Shown: positions 35,001-46,223, numbered from the stretch's first letter. The stretch is DNA of 64,000 nt from Onychomys torridus (GCF_903995425.1 NC_050448.1:101134284-101198283), one strand, 5' to 3'. Translations and numbers: made by a program. Notes: a model not told the origin generated them from the sequence alone.

Positions 35001-35396
35001 AAAAAGAGGGTAGGGTGAAAAGGGGGAGCCCTGACTACTAACATGTGAACTGTTCTTAGAGACATATTGTCCACTTTCCCAGGAGGGCTCTTTTCCCCTG
35101 ACCAAAGCTAACTAATTCATCTGAAATGGAAAGCTGATCAGCTTTGAACTACTAGAAGATGCGAAGGAGGTCACATGGAGCTGATGTTTGCTGGAAAGAG
35201 AAGTTCAGTCTCAGGAAACATGCTTGGGGTGACAGCAGTAGGCTGTTGCTGCTGAGAGTCTCATGTCCAGCTTGGATTCTTGTCCAGCTGAGACTTGATT
35301 ACTGAATTCATTTTCTGATATTTCCATCCCTGTATTGAGGATGTAGATTAGTCATTAAAACAAGAATTCTCCATATTGTAGTAGTTTGTGAAAATA
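32087..35396. other. 3.3-kb stretch without recognised repeats
   Basis: Strongly AT-rich DNA with no SINE, LTR or microsatellite recognised and no convincing exon. A donor-like 'actcacctag' (minus) near 33,795 lacks a paired acceptor. Confidence 0.5.
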
Positions 35397-35512
35397 AAAA
35401 AAGAAGAGGAGGAGGAGGAGGAGAAGGGAGGGGAGGAGGAGGAGGAAGGGGAGGAGGAGGAGGAAGAGGAGGAGGAGGAGGAGCAGGAGGAGGAGGAGGA
35501 GGAGAGGAAGAA
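35397..35512. repeat. (GGA)n purine-rich microsatellite
   Basis: About 110 bp of GGA/GAA/GGGA units, all purine on the plus strand. The poly-Ser and poly-Pro peptides readable on the other strand are products of the array. Confidence 0.96.
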
Positions 35513-36559
35513 AGTGTGCAGCTGTTTGCACAATACCCCATTGTAAGTCATTTTAGTAATGGAATTTCCTAGAGGGAACCTCATGACCTCATGAGACAAT
35601 ATGCAGTATCCAGTGTACATTAGACTTCTTATATGTACGCAATTGCTCTACTCTACCATCATAAAGTGTCTCCATTAAACAACTAAATAGCCAATGGGAA
35701 TGGCTTTATGGTTCATACTTGAGTTCAGATCTCTTGTATTGTCTATTGGTGGGAACTCAGGCCACTCATTTTATCTCACCCAGGAAGGAACAGAAGTAGT
35801 TTAGAGAGAAGCCAGCAGTATTTGCCCCAGGCAATCCTTCTAGTTACCAAATGATTTCTTACTGTCTTCTCCTACACAAGGAGTATTTTCTCCATGCACA
35901 AGGGACATCATCTGCAATCATGGAATTTCCATGTGCATATAACATCTAAAAAAGGCAAAAGCTTGGTGCCAAGCTCCTATCACACTTCAACTTCTTTCTT
36001 GAAGGTTAGGAAAAAAATCTGTGTTCCTCAGAATAAAAAACCTTTCTTAAGGTGTGGCAAGATAGTATAGTATTGTCAATAGCAACCCAATCTTGAAATT
36101 CCATAGTATTTATACATACATGCATATAGTTTATACATGTAACATATGTGTTGGACGTATTTACACACGTGCACACCTACTGTACAAAGGTGTTTTACTT
36201 CCAGCGGTTTCGGTTTAATCTGGATCCGAGCTGTGGCCCTAATTCTATGAAGATTCTGCCTGGATGATGATACTGTCACGTACATTCAGTCCTTGAAACA
36301 CTTCTTAAGGTTTAAAGGAGCTACATGGACACATGTGCACCATTTATAACAGTGAAGCCAATGAATTAAGAATAATTTTTTTCTACATAAACACAGACTT
36401 CACCAAAATAATCTACCAGTTTTCATATTCTAGTCACTTGACTAATATTGTTTAACCATGTCCAATATAAATGCACCAATTCTTTCATGATGGGGTCCCA
36501 TAAGAGCCCATAGTTTGAAGCTGATATTTGATAGAATATACAGTCTGATGTAACTAGAA
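35513..36559. other. No recognised feature
   Basis: No repeat family or gene recognised. Confidence 0.5.
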
Positions 36560-36665
36560 GTCATCAGGCAAATGGGCTTGCTACCAAGACTGAAGACCTG
36601 AATTTGATTCTCAGCCTCTACATGATGGAAGGAGAGATTCAACTCCCTCAACACGAGTGAGGGAC
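36560..36665 (+). mobile_element. Possible tRNA-derived SINE fragment
   Basis: 'gcttgctaccaagactgaagacctgaatttgattctcag' followed by 'tacatgatggaaggagaga' resembles the head of rodent tRNA-derived SINEs (B2/B3/ID type). Strongly diverged. Confidence 0.45.
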
Positions 36666-36757
36666 GGGGGATCAAAATGTTAGTATTTTTGCTGGAATTA
36701 AATTTGTGTTAGATAGGAATATTATCTCAGTACGCCCTGTGGAAAAAAAAAATCCCT

Positions 36758-38245
36758 GGAGCAGGGGATATAACTCAATCAGAAAAATACTTTCCTTGCT
36801 CCATGAGAACATAAATTCAGCCCCTGCGACCCATTTTTTTTTTTTTTTTTTTTTTAAGCATAATCTTAGAGTTGAGGAGATAGAAATAGGTGACTCTCGG
36901 GGATTGTGATGCCTCCAGAGGTTGTATTATTGTACAGGATTCTTTTGGCTATCCTGGGGTTTTGTTTTTCCATATGAAGTGGAGTATTATTCTTTCCAGG
37001 TCTGTGAAGAAGTGTGTTGGTAATTTGATGGGGATTGCATTGAATCTGTAGATTGCTTTTGGTAAGATCGCCATTTTTACTATGTTAATCCTGCCTATCC
37101 ATGAGCATGGGAGATCTTTCCATTTTCTGACATCTTCTTCAATTTCTTTTTTCAGGGACTTAAAGTTCTTGTCATATAGGTCCTTCACATGCTTAGTTAG
37201 GGTAACCCAAGGTATTTTATATCATTTGTGGCTATTGTAAAGGGTGATGTATCTCTGATTTCCTTCTCAGCCTGTTTGTCTACTGTATATAGAAGGTCTA
37301 CTGATTTTTTTGAGTTGATCTTGTATCCTGCAATGTAGCTGAAGGTTTTTATTAGCTGTATCAGTTCCTTGGTTGCATTTTTGGGGTCACTCATGAATAC
37401 TATCATGTCATCTGCAAATTGGGAGAGCTTGACTTCTTCCTTTCTAATATGTATCCCCCTAATCTCTTTATGTTGTCTTATAGCTCTGGCTAGAACTTCA
37501 AGTACTATATTGAATAAGTAGGGGGAGAGGGGACAGCCTTGCCTTGTTCCTGATTTTAGTGGTATTGCTTTGAGTTTCAAGTGTCCAACTGTTGAGAAAG
37601 AGGAGGGTCTACAAGAGCGTGAATTGTTGAATCTAAGATTGCAAAAAGCACAGGGACAAATAGCCAAAAGAATGGAAGCACATGAATTATGAACCAAAGG
37701 CGGTGGAGCCCCCAGCTGGATCAGGCCCTCTGGATAAGTGAGACCATTGAATAGCTTGATCTGTTTGGGAGGCACCCAGTCTGTGGGACCAGGATCTGTC
37801 CTTAGTGCATGAGCTGGCTGTTTGAAACCTTGGGCTTACACAGGGACACTTTGCTCAGTCTGGAAGGAGGTGACAGGACCTGCCTGTACTGAATCCACCA
37901 GGTTTAAATGAATCCCCAGGGGTGCCTTTATCCTGGAGGACATGGGAATGGAGGGGAGGGGATAGGGGGAAGGTAGGGGTGGAGGCGGGAGGGGGGAGGA
38001 CAGGGGAACCCATGGCTGATGTATAAAATTTAAAACACATAATAATAAAGAAAAAATATTTAAAAAAAAGAAATAGGTGACTCTCTGCAGCTCACTGGCC
38101 TGCCAGACTAGGCTAACCCATGAGCCCCAGATCTCAGTGAGATACACTGTCTCAGAATTAAAGGTAGACAGTGCTTGAAGCATCACAGCAGAGGCTGTCC
38201 TCAGACTTCATTGCACATACACACCCACCCACACACAAATATATA
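36758..38245 (+). mobile_element. B4-type SINE (ID + B1 composite), split by a LINE-1
   Basis: The left half (36,758-36,898) has an ID-like head 'ggggatataactcaatcag', a T-run at 36,833-36,855 and 'aatcttagagttgaggagatagaa'. The right half (38,086-38,245) continues with 'tgcagctcactggcctgccagactaggctaac' and 'cagtgagatacactgtctcag', ending in CA-rich sequence. The halves join into one B4 when the L1 and one copy of its target duplication are removed. Confidence 0.7.
36899..38068 (+). mobile_element. 5'-inverted (twin-primed) LINE-1 insertion
   Basis: A 1,170-bp L1 in two opposed parts. 36,899 to about 37,579 is ORF2 in minus orientation. It reads from the RT core (QGCPLSPYLFN and FADDMIVF are visible at 37,197-37,575) through the KDLYDKNFKSLKKEIEEDV segment at 36,949-37,188, with a 1-bp deletion near 37,208 shifting the frame. 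About 37,580-38,068 is the L1 3' UTR in plus orientation, ending in an A-rich tail. Identical 17-bp repeats AGAAATAGGTGACTCTC flank it (36,882-36,898 and 38,069-38,085). The ORF2 C-terminus is missing at the internal junction, as usual for twin priming. It is non-functional. Confidence 0.93.
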
Positions 38246-39239
38246 CATATGAGTATACTCCCAAATTCCCTTTACTCTTTCAATATCAATACATTTGAGC
38301 ATTCACCAAAGAGGGCATCAGATATGTGTAGATACTGGTTCTCAGGTCCTCTCTACATAGCTTCTTTATCTGACTGGACTAGCTCTCTTCTTTGCAGGCT
38401 CCACATCCGTTTTTGTGATGGTGAAGCTAGAATTCTACCTGAAGACTGTGAGAGGAGAGAGCCTTTAACAAGCACCCCACAGGACACTTCCATCTATACT
38501 CTGAGGTAGGTAGCCCAGAGGTATAAACCACCTGCCCCAAAGTTTGTCCTTAATGTTTTTAGAGGATACAAATGAAATCTGTAGTTGTATCTTCAAAACC
38601 GCCTTAGGATTTATGCAGACGTTGAAAGATTATTGAATCAAAACTTTAAGGAAACAAAAATGACAGCAGCAAACAACTAAAAAATATATGTTCTTCTAAA
38701 CGATGACTTTGACTTCAAAGAGTTTGACAGAAGTAATGTTTCAGTGATGCACCAAAGTCAGAAAAAGTGACTTTTATCAAGAGTGGATAAAATAACTCTG
38801 TTTAAAATGGATTGTCTTACTTACAGCTATGTGGAAATGTATACACTGAAAAATAAACACAAATTATTCCTATAGACATTCCAAAGTACTATATAGAAGA
38901 CAGAAAAACATTCTACTTAGGCATTGGAATAGGAAACAATTGTGGTATTTTCATAATTATTACATCCAGTTCCTAAGTGATTTTGATAATTTGGAAGGCA
39001 TCAATAATATACAGATTTTGGAGGGATTTCCTGTGTTGATGCAGAAGCCATCAGTATAGTAAAACCATGTTTTTTGTGGACCTGACAGCACAGATTTGAT
39101 CTATGATCACACTTCATCTAGGTATTTAAAGCCAGAGTAGCTGGGAGGACACATGTAGTTGTTGTACACTATTCATTAGCTGTAAATGAGGTCATTTGGG
39201 GAAGGCTGGTCACCAAGTATCCTCTGTTTGTTTTTCTAA
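38246..39239. other. No recognised feature
   Basis: No repeat or gene recognised. Confidence 0.5.
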
Positions 39240-39370
39240 AGCACATGAATTTTTTTTAAATGTTGTTTGATGACTTCATACATGCATAGAAGGTTTTAAA
39301 ATCAAATCCATCCCCAACTCTTTCCCCCTATCCAAGCACACTTTTTGAAGTATATACACATTTGTCACGC
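39240..39370. mobile_element. Possible old L1-like fragment
   Basis: 'gatgacttcatacatgcatagaaggttttaaaatcaaatcc..ccaactctttccccc' resembles the start of the old L1-like block at 60,600. Weak. Confidence 0.4.
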
Positions 39371-41440
39371 ATGTTGTCTTGTTAACGTTCATTTTTTGGT
39401 GTATATACAGATTTTTTATATATAAGAGTGGGGTTTAAATCTGGTTTCAGGTTAATTGGCAAAATATAATAATACATTTTACAAATTATTTTATTTTCCA
39501 TTTTATAATCATTTTACTTTTAATTTTCTATCACTCTCAAACATCACATACTCTTTAAAATTAAATTGATTAAATTCCTTGAGGAAGCAGTTCCAATAAC
39601 TAATAATAATGAGAGAGACATTTTCAGACTCTTTAATTTCACTTCATAAGGACTACTCCTGTATGGGAGAAGACATTTAGATTTTTAAGAAAATTGCAGA
39701 CAAAACGAAAATAAGATACTAGTTGGTTAGAATATGGTTCCTTGCTTTGTTTTACGAATTTTACACTTGGTGAAGGCCACAAAAGCTTTGCATGTCCATT
39801 TACAGTGCATGGTTAGCAGGTTTGGACTATTCCACTGTGAGATGGTGGGGCTAACTTGCATTGTCTATTTACATTAGGTTTCCAATCTAAAACAGCACTG
39901 GAGCTATGTACACTCATACTGCTAAGGAGTTTTCACTTCTGGTGAATCTACTTTAGGTGAATCTTTTTCATATAAAAAGCTATATTATATTTTGAAATAA
40001 AAACATATCTTATTTACCCTAGGCAAAAACCATTTTTAATGCAAATACTAAAGGCTTTGTCTTCATAGATTACATAGATTAGTATTCAAGCAGCAGGCAT
40101 GTTAAATCCTAGGCAAAGCATTTGATTTACAAACATCATAGTAATTAATGTCAGATACATATTTCAGGAAAAAACAACATATGAAATAACAACTCAAGGC
40201 AGGGTGTTTGTCTCTATCCTAGAAGATAGATTAGAAGGTTAAAAGGCATACATACTTTCATGTTTTGAGTCTCAACTGAAGAAGTATATTTTTCACATGC
40301 TATGAAGTGACACCTTATTGTAGAACAGATTAAAATTGAACCTGATAAATTCAATGTCTCTAACTCAAAGAGAAGTGTAAAAATTGAAAATGTCATTTAC
40401 TAATCCCTCTTCTCTGGTGACAAACTCCAAATTCCTCCCTACTGAGCACAGAAAATTGAAGAAGGAATTATAGATGAGATATTTTTAAGGCCCATGAAGT
40501 ATGATATTTTTCTGAAGATTTTAAAGAAAAGAAAAATGTGAAAACCAGAGAATAATATAAATATTAACATATTTTATTACCTAAGAATTTATGGCCCATT
40601 TTTTTAGAGAGGGGAAGAGAGCAAGAGACAATATATGGGAGTGGTTGGACAAAGGAAAGGAAAGAACAAAAATTATGTAATATATTACAATCCCCCCCAA
40701 ATTAAAAAGTAATACAAAAAATAGTCACAAGGATGTTAGGTCAGACATGGGCAAGGCATGACCTCTTTTGAAAACAGAAAGTATCTGAAAAAGAATCATA
40801 CATGCTAAGCCTTTTTTCCTCAAAAATAACATACTTCACTTAAAAAGCACTCAAGGGCTGAGAAAAAAGAACAATTTAGTTCAGCAAAAATTAATTTATC
40901 TGGATAGATTTGAGATAAGAGCTTAGATGTCTCCTAACAGACCAGCTTGTTCTAACAGACATGTGCCTTGGTTTTAGTAGAAGATGCCAGCAGGACATCT
41001 TTACTGGGGTTTTTCTTCACAGTCTCCAGTTTCTGGTTCACTTTGTTCTACAATGTTGTTCAAGATCATACTCTCTAGGTGGTCTAGCAGCCAGAAATGT
41101 AGCTACATTAGAGTTAATTTTTCTTACAATCCATAATAAATAAGGTCAAAGAACCTTTTTTTTCCTTGTTTGTGTTTTGGATCTTGAAACACCCCTTATT
41201 TCCTTGCTATATCTTCCTCTTCACCCTAGGAAAAAACAAACAAGTATAATAATGTGAATAGGTTATACCTACAAATGGAGAAAGAGAAGGAAGGGAGTCA
41301 GTGAAGGAGGGAGTTATGAAAGAAGGATGGGGGTGGGGAGGAATGGAGCAGAAAGGGTGGGAAGAGGAGAGGAAGAATGCAGTAAGGTTCTTACTAAAAT
41401 CTATAGGCATCATTTATTGAATACAATGTTCTATATTGAA
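39371..41440. other. 2-kb stretch without recognised repeats
   Basis: AT-rich; no SINE, LTR, microsatellite or exon recognised. A G-rich patch at 41,280-41,390 is not a regular repeat. Confidence 0.5.
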
Positions 41441-41441
41441 T

Positions 41442-41612
41442 TTTGTTTTGTTTTGTTTTGGTTTGGTTTATCAAGACAGGACTTCTCTGTGTTGTTTTGG
41501 TGCCTTTCCTAGATCTCGCTCTGTAGATCAGGCTGGCTTTGAACTCACAGTGATCCACCTGGCTCTGCCTCCTGAGTTCTATGATCAAAGGCATGCGCCA
41601 CCACTGCCCGGC
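41442..41612 (-). mobile_element. B1 SINE
   Basis: Reverse-orientation B1 with a (TTTTG)n tail, 'gacaggacttctctgtg' and 'cgctctgtagatcaggctggc', ending at 'cactgcccggc'. Flanks CTATATTGAAT (41,431-41,441) and CTGTGTTGAAT (41,613-41,623) match at 9 of 11. Confidence 0.9.
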
Positions 41613-41954
41613 TCTGTGTTGAATGCTGTATGTAATTCATTCTTCATGACACTGAACATTATATTTCCTGAATTTACAGATGAGGAAAAAAATAAGGCTC
41701 AGGACATACCATTTAACAGAAACATTGCAGCTAGGTAATTACCCTTTAGCCTTCTGTACATGTTATAGGTTTATTGAAACCTCTGTTTCTTTTGCTTACT
41801 GTAGGCGATAGGTTAGAATTTTACCTCACTTTGATACACCTGGGCAAGACAATTAAAGCCTAAGTCTGTCCCTTCTCATTATGACCTGTCATTGGCCATT
41901 CTCACAACATCTTCCTAACAGCCAACATCCACTTGCATTAATTTGCTTGACGAC
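41613..41954. other. No recognised feature
   Basis: Short unique stretch between the B1 and the broken 5' end of the provirus. Confidence 0.5.
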
Positions 41955-42147
41955 TCATGTGGCTGGGTTTACAACCAATGAGAAAACAGAACAGAAAGTC
42001 TATAAATAGACAGGACACAGAGAAATAGGTCTCTTGTGGAGAGGAAGAACAGCAGAAGCAGTGAAGGGTAAGGTTTTCTGCTTGTGTTCTGACCTCGTGG
42101 TTTTTAACTCTGCAATTGTTAAATTTAACAAGCCGGTTACATCTACA
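41955..42147 (+). repeat. 5' LTR remnant of the provirus
   Basis: Only the last 193 bp remain, starting at 'tcatgtggctggg', which lies about 247 bp into the 3' LTR. The CCAAT box (41,975), TATA box and end TACATCTACA are kept. It lacks about 15 bp near 42,118 relative to the 3' LTR. Confidence 0.9.
42001..42008 (+). promoter_or_regulatory. TATA box of the 5' LTR
   Basis: TATAAATA, 22 bp downstream of a CCAAT box (41,975-41,979). The same arrangement occurs in the 3' LTR and, slightly altered, in the solo LTR at 30,500. Confidence 0.75.
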
Positions 42148-42149
42148 TT

Positions 42150-42167
42150 TGGTGCCCAACATGGCAA
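42150..42167 (+). promoter_or_regulatory. Primer binding site of the provirus, tRNA-Lys-like
   Basis: TGGTGCCCAACATGGCAA begins two bases after the LTR end. It resembles the TGGCGCCCAACGTGGGG site of lysine-tRNA-primed class II elements with several changes, including C to T at the first CpG. Confidence 0.85.
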
Positions 42168-42824
42168 GAATTCATTAAAAAACCGCTTGCCTTGGCAGTG
42201 GGTCCAGCTTCCCAGCTGGGCGGGCTGGCTCCCTAGCTCGGGCTAAACCCCCGGGCCTAGCTCAGCTTAGGACTCAGGCCCAACCTACCTTAGCTACAAG
42301 CAGTTACCGCTGCAGCTGGAGTTACTTGCTTAAAAAGCCAGTGCTACAAACAACTCAGGCTTGCAGGAGCTACTGCTAATTGCAGGAGCTACATGCAACT
42401 GCAGATAGGCTGCTTTTGGCTGAAAGGCCAGCGCACGTGGTCAGTTGGAGCTTAAGGAAGCCAGAGTCTAGACTCAACTCAGCTCAAACAGGAACATTGA
42501 AGCAGTTGGATTCAAGCTTTTAGCCATACCGTGGCTATGCTTTCTTGCTTTCTTGCTTTCTTGCTTTTTGCTCTCCCTCTCTCTCTCTGGATTCCCACCT
42601 CGGGTGCTAGGTAGCTGTTTTGAAATTCCCTCGTATTTATACTGTTATACACAGAATTGGTAAGTCATTTATATCAGATATTTTAAAGGAAACTATTTAA
42701 AAGAGATTTTTTTCCACATTTTAAAAAAAATGGGTTTCATGTGTACATTGGAAGAAAATTGGGCTTTGTTTGAAATTTTAGGCAGTCTGATAATGGAACA
42801 ACTATATGAGAAGATTAATGTTGA
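42168..42824 (+). other. Untranslated leader of the provirus
   Basis: GC-richer than its surroundings, with short internal repeats ('gcaggagctac' twice near 42,364-42,392 and TTTCTTGC units at 42,541-42,570). No long open frame. The packaging signal would be expected here, but I see no specific motif. Confidence 0.6.
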
Positions 42825-43330
42825 TTGAATTATGTACATTATTATTCCTCTTATCCTATTATTTTACTATTTAAAAAGATAGTCGATTTAAGTGCCAGGA
42901 TAAAAATTTCAGAAAAACTTGTTAAACCTGTTAAAATGAATTGTAGAGAAATTCAGATCCAGACAGAAGAAATTAACAGTGAAGTTGTTTCAGGATTGGA
43001 TTATAAGGTAACAGAAAGAAAGCCTCTTTTCACACAATCATCCTTAATTTATCCTGTAACCATACAACAGCAACCTGGTCAAGTGAATACACAAAATATT
43101 TGGACTCCAGTTGAAATGTTAGACTTATGAAGGTTTAAGGAAGCAATAGCATCTTATGGCATGCATTCTCCATATGTAAAGCAAATGATAAACTCCTGGT
43201 CAACTTATAATAGGATTATACCACAGGACTGGCGGGAGCTGGCACAGCGGTTCTGGAACCTGGACAGCAGCTCCAGTGGCAAATGTGGTTCAAAGAGGAA
43301 GCTAAAAACAATGTAGGGATAAAGGTATAC
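42825..43330 (+). pseudogene. gag: gag remnant, N-terminal part of capsid
   Basis: Decayed 5' half of gag. A 101-codon frame from 42,825 stops at 43,128-43,130; in the same frame beyond the stop the sequence continues as capsid-like (RFKEAIASYGMHSPYV, then PQDWRELAQ). The run PVTIQQQPGQVNTQNIWTPVE just before the stop resembles a betaretroviral capsid N-terminus. A matrix domain is not evident upstream. Between about 43,220 and 43,330 the reading shifts to the frame used at 43,423. A stop plus at least one frameshift make it non-functional. Known role of the family: the structural polyprotein of the particle. Confidence 0.75.
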
Positions 43331-43965
43331 AAATCTTTCAGGATCAGCTTGTTGGAGAAGGCCAATATGCTGCAGTACAAACACAATGTTTATATGATAT
43401 CCAAACTATAATTCTATGTGAAATGGCAGCCTTGAATGCATGGGACAGAGTTGAGGAACCAGGAAAGAAAACTGAGTCATTTACAAAGGTTATACAGGGC
43501 CCAAAAGAATCTTTCACAGATTTCTTACAAAGACTGACTTCAGCAGTAAAGAGAATAGTCCCAAATTCAGAAGATAGCCAGATGATAATTGAATCTTTGA
43601 CTTTTGAGAATGCAAATGCAGCATGTAAGACAATAATCAGGCCATTAAAGGCAAGATCTGCACCCTTGGAAGATTGGATTAGAGACACGGTTAATGTTGA
43701 GGCTCATGATCATAATATGTGGGTAGAAGAAGCAATTTCAAGAGGTTTGAGGAATGTCAGAATGCCCCTTCCTTCTGAAATATGTAGAAGGTGTGGTAAG
43801 GGAAGACACTGGACCAATGAATGTAGATCAACAAGGGACAGACAAGGTAATACTTTGCCTCAGTCTTCGGGAAACTCCCAGAGGGGCCTCAGGCAGGCCC
43901 CTACAGTGAATCCAGTTCAGACCTTTCCTGCAATCGTAGAGGAGACCCCTACTCAGAGCAGTTGA
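43331..43965 (+). pseudogene. gag: gag remnant, C-terminal capsid and nucleocapsid
   Basis: The longest open part is 180 codons from 43,423, and the same frame reads sensibly a little further upstream. Residues 24-38 (IQGPKESFTDFLQRL) are a good capsid major homology region. Residues 121-134 form a CCHC zinc knuckle with C121, C124, H129 and C134, the RNA-binding motif of nucleocapsid. Related betaretroviral gags usually have two knuckles; where the first would lie (around residues 68-105) I see no CCHC pattern. The frame ends at TGA 43,963-43,965, after the frameshift signal at 43,869-43,902, and overlaps the protease frame (open from 43,851) by about 115 bp. Confidence 0.85.
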
Positions 43966-44348
43966 ATAACCAAATGCCTATTGGAATAAACCAGACTACT
44001 CAGAGTAATGGAACAACTGAGACAGGGAGAACAGAAAATTCAGGAGAAACCATAAAGAAAAGTTTTTGGCAAACTTCTATAAATGAACAAAGACCAAAAT
44101 TAACAATAAAAATAAATGGTGTTTTGTTGTCTGGTCTGGTAGACACAGGTGCTGATGTGACAATAATTGCACCACAATTTTGGCATCCATCTTGGCCTCT
44201 TCAGGAGGTAAATGTTCACCTGTTAGGAATTGTAACATTATCTCAAGTGAAACAGAGTGCAAGATGGCTCAAATGTATAGTCCCAGAAGGACAGAGAGGC
44301 AGATTAAAACCATATGTGGCTAACATAGCCATGAACCTGTGGGGTTGA
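43851..44348 (+). pseudogene. pro: pro remnant, aspartic protease
   Basis: This frame is open from 43,851, inside gag, to a TGA at 44,346-44,348. The active site LVDTGADVTII is intact, with DTG encoded at 44,142-44,150. The C-terminal part of the fold follows (IVPEGQRGRLKPYVANIAMNLWG). I see no dUTPase upstream, though betaretroviral pro often carries one. The TGA replaces the codon after LWG; the conserved residue there is usually Arg, so a CGA to TGA change at a CpG is the simplest explanation. The same frame continues directly into RT, so protease and polymerase are not separated by a second frameshift. Confidence 0.85.
43869..43902 (+). promoter_or_regulatory. Programmed -1 frameshift signal between gag and pro-pol
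   Basis: Slippery heptamer G GGA AAC (43,869-43,875) lies exactly in phase with gag codons. Six bases follow, then a perfect 7-bp stem, AGGGGCC (43,882-43,888) with GGCCCCT (43,896-43,902), around a 7-base loop. A -1 slip enters the frame that runs through protease and RT. The X XXY YYZ rule and the 5-9 nt spacing are established for retroviral frameshifting. Whether a pseudoknot forms further downstream cannot be told by eye. Confidence 0.8.
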
Positions 44349-46223
44349 GACCTGTTACAACAATGGAATACTCAGATTAACATCCCTCCAACCTCAGAAA
44401 TAAATCATAAAATAGCACATATTTCTGAGAGAAATATTAGAAGGTATTATTCTAATGAGTGGTCACCAGCCATCCATATTATACAAGAACAGGGCACAAA
44501 AACTGATGATCTTCCAAAGACACCAACAGCTCTACTTTTAATATGGTTAACAGACAAGCCTGTATGGGTTCATCAATGGCCTTTAACAACAGAGAAACTC
44601 CAAGATTTAGAAGAGCTGGTAGAAGAACAGTTAAATGCTCAGCATATTGAAGAATCTACTAGCCCATGGAATTCTCCTGTATTCGTTATTAAAAAGAAAT
44701 CTGGTAAATGGAGAATGGTAACAGACCTTAGAGCAATTAACAAAGTAATTCATCCAATGGGCTCTATACAACCTGTAATTCCTTTGCCTACTCTGTTACC
44801 TAAAGGATGGCATCTCATAGTTATTGATTTAAAAGACTATTTCTTTCCAATACCCTTACAAGAAAAAGACAGAGAAAGATTTGCTTTCATGGTGCCTACT
44901 TACAATAACTCCCAACTGGTAAGAAGATTTCAATGGAGAGTCCTCCCACAGGGAATGTTGAATAGTCCAACCCTGTGCCAATATTTTGTACAACAGCCCT
45001 TGGAAGTGATATGTAAAAAATTTCCTAAATCTGTAATTTATCATTATATGGATGATATTTTACTAGCTGACTCAAATGCAGATACTTTAGAAAGAATGTT
45101 TGAAGAAGTAAAGAAAATATTGCCTTGCTGGGGATTACAAATTGCTCCTGAAAAGATACAAAGAGGAGATTCTATTAATTATTTAGGATATAAAATAGAG
45201 CTACAAAAAATTAGACCTCAAAAGGTACAAATTAGGAGAGATCGCCTACAGACTCTTAATGACTTTCAAAGATTATTTGGGGACATTTTTCATCTACGAA
45301 CTATTGTTGGGGTAAAAAATGATGAACTGAATAATTTGTTCAAAACCTTAGAAGGTGACAAGGACTTAAATAGTCCAAGAGAATTATCACCTGAAGCTGA
45401 GAAAGAATTGGCCTTGGTAGAAAAAAAAGTACATGAAGGACATGTGGATCATATTGATCCAAAGCTGGATTGCATTTTGGTTATTTTACCTTCTAGGCAT
45501 TCTCCTACAGGAATATTAATGCACAGAGAAGATATTATATTGGAAAGGATATTTTTACCAAATAAACCAAATGAAAAATTTAAAACTTATGTGGAAAAAA
45601 TCTCTGCCTTAATTTTGAAAGGAAAATTGAGACTTCGTCAATTAGCAAGAATAGACACAGCAGAAATTGTTGTACCTTTAACTAAAGAGGACATTGAAAA
45701 ATTATGGACAGAAAGTGAACCTTGGCAAAGAGCTTGCCGTAATTTTTTGGGAGAAATTAACAGCAAATATCCTAAAAGCCATAGAATTGATCTTATAAAG
45801 AGAGCTGATTGGATCTTGCCTCAAATTGTACGTGAAAAACCCATATCTGGAGTTTGGACATTTTATACAGACGCCAACAAACAACGAAAGTCAGGTTACA
45901 AATCAGAAAATTTAAGTAACATGGTTCAAAGTCCTTATAATTCAGTTCAAAAATCTTCAGAATTATATGCTATTCTGTTGGTATTAATGGATTTTTCAGA
46001 ACCTCTCAACATAGTTACTGACTTTCAGTATGCTGAAAGAGTGGTATTACATATTGAGACTGCATAATTTATCCCTGATGCTTCAGAATAAACTTCATTA
46101 TTTATTCAATTATAAGATACAATCAGGGAAAGGAGTCATCCTTTATATATAACTCACATCCAATCCCATACTGGTCTGCCAGGCCCTCTAGCACAAGGTA
46201 ATGATGAGATTGATAATTATTGA
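44349..46223 (+). pseudogene. pol: pol remnant, reverse transcriptase and RNase H
   Basis: Open from 44,349 to TAA 46,065-46,067 in the protease frame. RT begins near 44,560. VIDLKDYFF (motif A, first catalytic Asp), LPQGMLNSP (motif B) and YMDD (45,045-45,056, motif C) are intact, so the RT core looks preserved. RNase H starts near 45,850 with TDANKQRKSG, where the usual Gly after the first Asp is Ala. The Glu (SSELYA) and second Asp (VTDFQYA) are present. In-frame stops at 46,065, 46,089 and 46,113 cut the domain before its last conserved stretch (ITHIQSHTGLPGPLAQGNDEID), still readable up to a TGA at 46,221. The family copies RNA to DNA and degrades the RNA strand; this copy cannot yield a complete enzyme. 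Confidence 0.9.

Noticed and set aside
37197..37775. 192-codon frame as a host gene
   Set aside because: It is L1 ORF2 (RT motif FADD) joined by chance to antisense L1 3' UTR across the inversion junction.
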